Part shown: positions 1 through 4,705 of the stretch, in pieces
How positions within the stretch are numbered: the first letter of the stretch is position 1
Layout of the letters: each line of letters opens with the position of its first letter
Assembly: GCA_964418595.1 (NCBI GenBank)
Contig: CAYQMF010000187.1
Span: forward strand, 1 to 8,359
Origin: CAYQMF01 sp964418595
Lineage (GTDB): Bacteria > Planctomycetota > UBA1135 > UBA2386
DNA: 8,359 nt
Reading direction: 5' to 3'
Position numbers and translations under genes: made by a program
The notes under the pieces: model-generated
Told to the model about the DNA's origin: nothing
Seen by the model: only the letters and a program-made list of their open reading frames with translations
Databases searched by the model: none

Positions 1-1524
1 CCCGACGTGCTGGACACGTGGTTCAGCAGTGCGCTGTGGCCGCACAGCACGCTCGGCTGGCCCGACCCCGCGACCGCGGCGGTCGACCGCGGGCAGGCGC
101 CGGTCGCCGGCGCCGAGGGCCGGCCCGACGCGCTCTCGTACTACTACCCCGGCTCCTGCCTCGTGACCGGGCGCGACATCATCACGCTGTGGGTCGCGCG
201 CATGGTCGTGGCCGGCCTCTACAACCTGGGCGACGTGCCGTTCACCGACGTGTTCCTGCACGCCAACATCCAGGACGGCAAGGGCGAGCGGATGTCGAAG
301 AGCAAGGGCAACGGCATCGACCCGGTCGACATCATCGAGAAGTACGGGGCCGACGCGATGCGCTACGTGCTGTGCGACATGCAGTCGGGCACGCAGGACA
401 TCCGGCTGCCGGTGCAGGCGATCTCGCCGTTCACCGGCAACGCCATCGACCTCGCCACGGCGAAGCACGGACGCACGATCTTCACGTACCTCGATCCGGA
501 GTCGGGCAAGGAGTTCGACGTGCTCGGCAGCATGCCGGGCGTGCCGACCGCGAAGCTCGTGAGCGAACGCTTCGACACCGGCCGGGCCTTCTGCAACAAG
601 CTCTACAACGCGGTGCGCTTCGCGCTCATGAACCTGGAGGGCACGCGGTGCGCGGCGCTGGGGCCGAAGGACCTCGCGCTCGAGGACCGCTGGATCCTGT
701 CGCGCCTCAACCAGGCGATCGCGCGCGTCGACGCCGGCCTCGCCGCCTACAACCCGTCGGCGGCGGTGGCGGCGGCGCGCGAGTTCTTCTGGAGCGAGCT
801 GTGCGACTGGTACCTGGAGCTGATCAAGCCGCGCATGCGTGTGCCGGACGAGGCACCGGTCGCCAAGCAGGTGCTGGCGGCGGTGCTCGACAAAGTGCTG
901 CGCCTGCTGCACCCGTTCGTGCCCTTCATCACGGAGGCGATGTGGGCGCAGCTCGACGAGCTGGCTCCGGAGCGGGGCATCGAGCGTCCGTTCGCGACCT
1001 CGGACCTGATCGTGCAAGCGGCCTGGCCCAAGGTGCACGAGGCGTGGATCGACGGGGCCCTGGAGGAACGCGTCGCCCTGGCCCAGCAGCTCGTGAGCGC
1101 GCTGCGCGAGGTGCGCGCCCGCTACGCCGTGCCGCCGAGCGCCCGCGTGCCGGTGCTGCTCGCGGCGAGCGCCGCGACGAGCAAGACCCTGGACCCCTGT
1201 CTGCCGTTCATCGCGCTGATGGCCGGCGCCAGCAGCGTCGAGCTGGTGGCAGCCGGCACGCCGCGCCCCAAGGACGCCGCCGTCGCGCACCTGCCGGAGA
1301 TCGAGGCACTGGTCGTGGGCGTCATCGACGTCGACAAGGAGCGCGCGAAGTTGCAGAAGGAGGCCGACAAGCTGAAGGGCCAGATCGCCGGCCTCGAGAA
1401 GCGACTCGGCAACCCGGGCTTCGTCGCCAAGGCCCCCGCCGACGTGATCGCCAAGGAGCGCGGCAACCTGGAGTCGCTGCAGGCCCAGCTCGCGAACGTG
1501 CAGGCCGGCATGGCCGCGCTGTAG
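1..1524 (+). CDS. valS: Valyl-tRNA synthetase, C-terminal half (5' end outside window)
   Basis: Class I aminoacyl-tRNA synthetase that charges tRNA-Val in the cytoplasm. The frame is open from base 1 and ends at TAG 1522-1524. By comparison with E. coli ValRS roughly 450 N-terminal residues (HIGH motif, most of the editing domain) are missing upstream. Visible from the start are the family stretch DVLDTWFSSALWPHSTLGWP, then GRDIITLWVARM, the signature RMSKSKGN (bases 289-312, Arg for the usual first Lys of KMSKS), the anticodon-binding helical domain (FCNKLYNAVRF, DRWILSRLN, ELCDWYLELIKPRM, PFVPFITEAMW), and the C-terminal coiled-coil tRNA arm (about 1333-1521, DKERAKLQKEADKLKGQ and GFVAKAPADVIAKERGNLE). 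An insert of about 50 residues sits at bases 421-573 between the KMSKS region and FCNKL; it has the shape of a zinc ribbon but no cysteines. mutM follows after three bases, so the two are probably co-transcribed. Identification is very secure. Confidence 0.97.
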   Translation, partial: PDVLDTWFSSALWPHSTLGWPDPATAAVDRGQAPVAGAEGRPDALSYYYPGSCLVTGRDIITLWVARMVVAGLYNLGDVPFTDVFLHANIQDGKGERMSKSKGNGIDPVDIIEKYGADAMRYVLCDMQSGTQDIRLPVQAISPFTGNAIDLATAKHGRTIFTYLDPESGKEFDVLGSMPGVPTAKLVSERFDTGRAFCNKLYNAVRFALMNLEGTRCAALGPKDLALEDRWILSRLNQAIARVDAGLAAYNPSAAVAAAREFFWSELCDWYLELIKPRMRVPDEAPVAKQVLAAVLDKVLRLLHPFVPFITEAMWAQLDELAPERGIERPFATSDLIVQAAWPKVHEAWIDGALEERVALAQQLVSALREVRARYAVPPSARVPVLLAASAATSKTLDPCLPFIALMAGASSVELVAAGTPRPKDAAVAHLPEIEALVVGVIDVDKERAKLQKEADKLKGQIAGLEKRLGNPGFVAKAPADVIAKERGNLESLQAQLANVQAGMAAL

Positions 1525-1527
1525 GCC

Positions 1528-2361
1528 GTGCCGGAGCTGCCGGAGGTCGAGACGGTGCGCGGCGGAGTCGCCCGCGCGCTCGTCAGCGCGCGCCTGCGCG
1601 AGGTGGTCCTCACCCGGCCCGACCTGCGCTGGCCGATCCCGGCGGCGCGCGTGCACGCGCTCGCGGGGCACAGCCTGCGCGCGGTGGAGCGGCGCGCGAA
1701 GTACCTCCTCCTGCGCTTCTCCGGGCCGCACGCCCCCACCGCGCTCGTGCACCTCGGCATGAGCGGCCGGCTCTTCGTCACCAGGCGCACGCGCACGGCG
1801 CTGCCGTTTCTGCCGCACGAGCACTGGCGGATGACCTTCGGTCGCCACCACCTCCGCTACGTCGACCCGCGCCGCTTCGGCACGCTCGACGTGCTGCACG
1901 GCGACGAGGCCGCCACGCACAAGCTGCTGCGCGCGCTCGGTCCCGAACCGCTCGACGCCGCGTTCGACGGTGCCTGGCTGCACGCGCGCACGCGCGGGCG
2001 CACGGTGTCGACCAAGGCCTTCCTCATGGACGCGCACAACGTCGTCGGCGTGGGCAACATCTACGCCGTCGAGGCCCTGTTCCGCGCCGGCGTGCGTCCG
2101 ACGCGGCCCGCGGGCACGCTCAGCAAGACGGCGTGCGACGCCCTGGCCGCCGCCGTGCAGCACACGCTGCGCGCCGCCATCGACGCCGGCGGCACCACCA
2201 TCCGCGACTACGTCGGCGCCGACGAAGGCGAGGGCTGGTTCCAGCGTGAGCTGCTGGTGTACGGCCGCGGCGGTGAGGCGTGCCGCCGTTGCGGCGCCAC
2301 CGTGCGCCGCAGCGTCGCGTCGGGGCGCGCGACGTACGCATGCCTGCGCTGCCAGCGGTGA
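1528..2361 (+). CDS. mutM: Formamidopyrimidine-DNA glycosylase (8-oxoguanine DNA glycosylase/AP lyase)
   Basis: Base-excision repair enzyme that removes 8-oxoguanine and formamidopyrimidines and cleaves the resulting abasic site. It has 277 residues, normal for the family. The GTG at 1528 is fixed as the start because the N-terminus must be (M)PELPEVETVR: Pro2, exposed after Met removal, is the Schiff-base nucleophile and Glu3 the catalytic acid. Other family landmarks are Lys58 in RRAKYLLL, the HLGMSGRL loop (Met78), YVDPRRFG (Arg116/Phe117, the intercalating wedge), MDAHNVVGVGNIYA (Asn177), and a C-terminal zinc finger with Cys252/Cys255 and Cys272/Cys275 plus the DNA-contacting Arg267 in GRATYACLRCQ. 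All key residues are present, so the enzyme should be active. It begins three bases after the valS stop with no clear Shine-Dalgarno sequence, which suggests translational coupling. It converges with the dioxygenase gene 31 bases downstream; I see no hairpin plus T-run terminator there. Confidence 0.97.
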   Translation: MPELPEVETVRGGVARALVSARLREVVLTRPDLRWPIPAARVHALAGHSLRAVERRAKYLLLRFSGPHAPTALVHLGMSGRLFVTRRTRTALPFLPHEHWRMTFGRHHLRYVDPRRFGTLDVLHGDEAATHKLLRALGPEPLDAAFDGAWLHARTRGRTVSTKAFLMDAHNVVGVGNIYAVEALFRAGVRPTRPAGTLSKTACDALAAAVQHTLRAAIDAGGTTIRDYVGADEGEGWFQRELLVYGRGGEACRRCGATVRRSVASGRATYACLRCQR

Positions 2362-2392
2362 ACGTCGGCGCCGGGATCGACGAAGGCCGGGC

Positions 2393-3181
2393 TCAGGCCC
2401 ACGCGGCGTCGTAGACGCGTCGCTCCGCGTCCCGCGCCTTGCGGTCCACGGTGAGGAAGTACGACTGCGCGCCCGGCGCGTAGAAGGTGAACAGGTCGAG
2501 CACGCGTGCGCCTTCCGGTCCGGCGACGAGGTCGTGCACGTTCTCCGCGCGGCGGCCGAGCATCGAGAAGCGTCCCGGCAGGATGAGGTCGTCGCGCGTC
2601 TCGCGGATCTGGAAGGTGCTTCCCTTCGGCGGCACCGGCACGTCGCCGAGGATGTCGAAGTTGCGGATGCGCACCTCGCCCGACAGACCGAGGATGATGC
2701 CGTTGTAGTCGCGGTGGTCGTGCAGCGCGAAGCCGCCGCCGGCCTTCAGGTCCATGACCGCGGCGGCGATGGGGAAGCGCGCGCCGTCGCCCTGGTGCTC
2801 GCTGCGGAAGGCGCGCATCGCCTCCCGCACGCCGGAGCCGGGCGCGGCGAGGCGGGTGAGCGCGCTCGCCACCGCCAAGAGATACGTGTCCTCGCCGCCG
2901 GCGCCGTCCCGCATCTGCGCCTGGGCGAGAGGAAAGACCTCGCGCAGGAAGCCTGCGAAGTCGAGGTCATCGACGGCCTTCGCCTTCGCCACCGCCGGAT
3001 CCTGCGCGCGCAGCGACCGCCCGGTGAGCAGGGCGCCCACGCTCGCCACCGAGAGCCAGAGGAGGCTGCGCCGTCGCACGGTCACACCCTCGCCAACGGT
3101 GTCGTCGGTGGCTGCGTCGTCGATGCAGGTCTCGGAATCGAGCCGCTCGAGGGCGGCGATGTCGTCGCGGAACCAACTCAT
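2393..3181 (-). CDS. Predicted exported cupin thiol dioxygenase, ADO/PCO-like (cysteamine/N-terminal cysteine dioxygenase family)
   Basis: 262 residues, ATG start at 3181, TGA at 2393-2395. The C-terminal two thirds resemble the 2-aminoethanethiol dioxygenase / plant cysteine oxidase family, iron enzymes that add O2 to a thiol to give a sulfinate. Support: FALHDHRDYNGIILGLSGEVRIRNFD (split here as FALHDHRDYNG and IILGLSGEVRIRNFD) matches the cupin strand with HDH metal ligands His154/His156, and RAENVHDLVAGPEG supplies the third ligand, His216, followed by VLDLFTFYAP, the family's LDIL-PPY strand. Residues 36-60 (RRRSLLWLSVASVGALL then TGRSLRAQ) look like a twin-arginine signal with possible cleavage near RAQ-DP, preceded by an unusually long acidic 35-residue N-terminus; a membrane anchor is the alternative. 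Known family members are cytosolic, so export would be unusual. No clear ribosome site precedes the ATG. The natural substrate (free thiol or protein N-terminal Cys) cannot be read from sequence. Fold assignment is fairly sure, export moderately so. Confidence 0.8.
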   Translation of the reverse strand: MSWFRDDIAALERLDSETCIDDAATDDTVGEGVTVRRRSLLWLSVASVGALLTGRSLRAQDPAVAKAKAVDDLDFAGFLREVFPLAQAQMRDGAGGEDTYLLAVASALTRLAAPGSGVREAMRAFRSEHQGDGARFPIAAAVMDLKAGGGFALHDHRDYNGIILGLSGEVRIRNFDILGDVPVPPKGSTFQIRETRDDLILPGRFSMLGRRAENVHDLVAGPEGARVLDLFTFYAPGAQSYFLTVDRKARDAERRVYDAAWA

Positions 3182-3252
3182 GGGTGTCGCCGGGGTGAAG
3201 GGTCAGCCGTCAGGCCGCAGCGTATCGCCCTGGACGGCATCTCTTGATCTTC

Positions 3253-3268
3253 GCGACGATCGCGTCGC
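3253..3268. repeat. Short inverted repeat GCGACG-N4-CGTCGC in the dioxygenase leader
   Basis: Perfect 6-base GC-rich arms (3253-3258, 3263-3268) with a four-base loop, about 70 bases upstream of the dioxygenase start. In RNA it would form a compact stem-loop. GC-rich dyads of this length arise by chance in such DNA, so a function is only possible. Confidence 0.25.
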
Positions 3269-3280
3269 AGGCCTGAGTTT

Positions 3281-3299
3281 TCTGACCTGTCATGTCAGA
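3281..3299. promoter_or_regulatory. Candidate operator: 6-bp inverted repeat, TCTGAC-N7-GTCAGA
   Basis: Perfect 6-base arms (3281-3286 and 3294-3299) flank a 7-base centre. There is no T-run after the arms on either strand, which argues against an intrinsic terminator. Its place upstream of the dioxygenase gene, partly inside the weak promoter spacer, would fit a repressor or activator site. No cognate regulator is identified. Confidence 0.3.
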
Positions 3300-3321
3300 C
3301 TCCTCAACGTCTCCAGTGAGA

Positions 3322-4599
3322 TCATCCTGCCGTCGCGTCCCGACCTCGCCGCAGCCGGGCGCGCCACACGCGCACGATCCGCCATGCGAGCAGCGCCAGG
3401 GTCACGGCGCAGACGAGATGGAAGGGCCAAGCGGACACGACGCGGGACGCACCACCCATGTGCGCAGCGGTCGGCAGCGGAATGCTGCGCGCATAGGCGA
3501 GGAACGCGTCGCCGACGGCGAACTGGCCCAGGAACACGCTGCGCTCGTCCCCGACCTGCAGCGGGCAGCCGAAGAACTCGGCGAGCGTGTCGATGTCGCG
3601 CGCCGTCTCTGTGTCGCCGACGCTTCGCGCGGCGGCGAGACCGATGCCGGTGGCCGCAACCCCCGCACCCAGCAAGACCGGGCCCGAGTCGACATCAGCG
3701 GCGCGGGCGCGACCGACGGGCCACTCGCGGAACATGCGCAGCCCCAGCCTCTCGATCCCGAAGTGATGGCGATAGCGGTCGTACCAGACGCGGGCGAGCG
3801 CCGGGTCCACGCGCGCCACGAGCGGCAGGACCCACGACGTGGCGCAGCCGCGGGGGACATCGCGCGGCGCGCCGGTACGGGCGTCGACCTCGCCGTGCGG
3901 CAGGAGGGTCTCCGCGTCGAGGTGAGCCTCCGTCCACGTCCGCCATGCCTCGAACGCAGCGCGATGGCCCGTGCCGTAGAGTCGCGCGTGCTCGGCGAGC
4001 GCGACCAGTGCGGCGACGTTGTCCGCGGGCCACGCGTGACCTGGAAGCGTGCGCAGATGATGCGTGGGACTCGCGAGGAAGGCGCTCGCCAGCGCCGCGC
4101 AGTTGGCGTGCAGCTCGGCTTCCAGGTCGGGATCCCGAGCGTCAGGCGGAGCGAGCGCGCAGTGTTCGAGGAGCAGAAGCGTCCGTTGACCCAGCCAGAA
4201 CACGCCGCGGCGCACCTCCGTGTCGGCGAATGGCCGCACGGCCGCCGGCGCCGCGAGACCGTCGATGCTGGTGCGGATCGCCGCCAGCGCCTCGGGCCGC
4301 AACGCCGGCTCCTCGCGGGCGATGTTCGCCCAGGCCAGTGCCGGCAGGGTGTGCATGAAGCACGCGCCCTCCGGGAACATGCCCTGCATCCGCTCGGCGG
4401 CGCCATCTTCGGCGGTGGCCCGGTGCAGGAACCGGAGCTGTGCGAGAACGCGTGCGCGGCGGCCGGCGCCTTCGTCGGGCAGCGGCACGAGCGCCCGAGC
4501 CCAGCACGTGCCGAGCACGAGCGGCAGAGGCAGCATCACGGCCGTCAGCAGGATCGTCCTGGCTCGCGAGGGTCGCTGTTGCGCGCGGTCGGCTCGCAC
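3322..4599 (-). CDS. Membrane-anchored helical-barrel protein, linalool dehydratase/isomerase-like fold, catalytic residues not conserved
   Basis: 425 residues from GTG 4599, TGA at 3322-3324. The start is supported by an AGGA ribosome site (4610 to 4607) seven bases upstream. Predicted topology: a hydrophobic segment at residues 15-31, a large soluble part, and a second hydrophobic segment at about 388-408 followed by an Arg-rich tail (RIVRVWRARLRRGR). The soluble part recalls the (alpha/alpha)6-barrel of bacterial linalool dehydratase/isomerase: DNVAALVALAEHARLYGT with RAAFEAWRTW (193-222), CATSWVLPLVARVDPALA then YDRYRHHF (252-280), and ADVDSGPVLLGAGVAATG (301-318) each line up with similar blocks there, in the same order. 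By that remembered alignment the catalytic His becomes Gln138 (WLGQRTLLLL) and the two active-site Cys are absent, so I do not predict that reaction. It could be an unrelated enzyme on the same scaffold or a carbohydrate- or lipid-acting barrel. Function unknown; it is divergent from the sigma-fusion gene and precedes the dioxygenase. Confidence 0.65.
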   Translation of the reverse strand: MRADRAQQRPSRARTILLTAVMLPLPLVLGTCWARALVPLPDEGAGRRARVLAQLRFLHRATAEDGAAERMQGMFPEGACFMHTLPALAWANIAREEPALRPEALAAIRTSIDGLAAPAAVRPFADTEVRRGVFWLGQRTLLLLEHCALAPPDARDPDLEAELHANCAALASAFLASPTHHLRTLPGHAWPADNVAALVALAEHARLYGTGHRAAFEAWRTWTEAHLDAETLLPHGEVDARTGAPRDVPRGCATSWVLPLVARVDPALARVWYDRYRHHFGIERLGLRMFREWPVGRARAADVDSGPVLLGAGVAATGIGLAAARSVGDTETARDIDTLAEFFGCPLQVGDERSVFLGQFAVGDAFLAYARSIPLPTAAHMGGASRVVSAWPFHLVCAVTLALLAWRIVRVWRARLRRGRDATAG

Positions 4600-4606
4600 G
4601 CCCCGA

Positions 4607-4610
4607 TCCT
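4607..4610 (-). promoter_or_regulatory. Ribosome binding site (AGGA) for the helical-barrel gene
   Basis: AGGA read on the minus strand lies seven bases before the GTG at 4599. It is the only good Shine-Dalgarno match near this gene and supports the GTG start over later in-frame Met codons such as Met22, which would remove most of the N-terminal hydrophobic segment. Confidence 0.55.
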
Positions 4611-4651
4611 ATGGCCTGACCGACGACCCTCCACCGTCGCCGGGCGTCGAT

Positions 4652-4665
4652 AATCGGCCCCGATT
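4652..4665. promoter_or_regulatory. Candidate operator: palindrome AATCGG-CC-CCGATT
   Basis: Two perfect 6-base arms with a two-base centre lie in the middle of the divergent spacer and overlap the GATAAT hexamer at 4649-4654. An operator here could control either or both flanking genes, for example in autoregulation by the sigma-fusion product or its partner. This is a positional argument only. Confidence 0.35.
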
Positions 4666-4674
4666 CCGAAACGC

Positions 4675-4691
4675 CACCGCGCCCGGCGGTG
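4675..4691 (+). repeat. GC-rich stem-loop in the leader of the sigma-fusion gene
   Basis: CACCGC (4675-4680) pairs with GCGGTG (4686-4691) around the loop GCCCG. The stem ends 14 bases before the ATG at 4706, where a ribosome site would be expected, and no Shine-Dalgarno match is seen. It could restrain translation, but GC-rich DNA yields such stems by chance. Confidence 0.25.
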
Positions 4692-4705
4692 CCTCTGTCT
4701 CTGCC

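Larger units (their letters stand above)
3182..3321. promoter_or_regulatory. Intergenic region upstream of the dioxygenase gene, with two inverted repeats
   Basis: This 140-base gap separates two minus-strand genes and must hold any independent promoter for the dioxygenase gene. It contains two short dyads (listed separately). On the minus strand a weak sigma-70-like pair can be drawn: TTGAGG (3307 to 3302) and CAGAAA (3284 to 3279) with a 17-base spacer that encloses most of the 19-base dyad. The hexamers match consensus at only four and three of six positions, so this is suggestive at best. Confidence 0.3.
4600..4705. promoter_or_regulatory. Divergent intergenic region between the helical-barrel gene and the sigma-fusion gene
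   Basis: This 106-base spacer must carry promoters for both directions. On the plus strand GATAAT (4649-4654) is a five-of-six match to a -10 box and is the most AT-rich spot in the spacer, but no TTGACA-like partner lies 16-18 bases upstream. A 14-base palindrome overlaps it and a GC-rich stem-loop lies just before the sigma-fusion ATG (separate entries). No convincing Shine-Dalgarno sequence precedes that ATG. Confidence 0.45.

Noticed and set aside
18..2249. 743-codon plus-strand frame across valS and mutM
   Set aside because: It is out of frame with both highly conserved proteins and composed of Arg/Ala/Gly runs; shadow of the GC-rich coding frames.
2362..2400. Possible terminator between convergent mutM and the dioxygenase gene
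   Set aside because: Only a 4-base stem (GGGC-TCAG-GCCC) and an unlooped CGGCGCCG are present, with no T-run on either strand.
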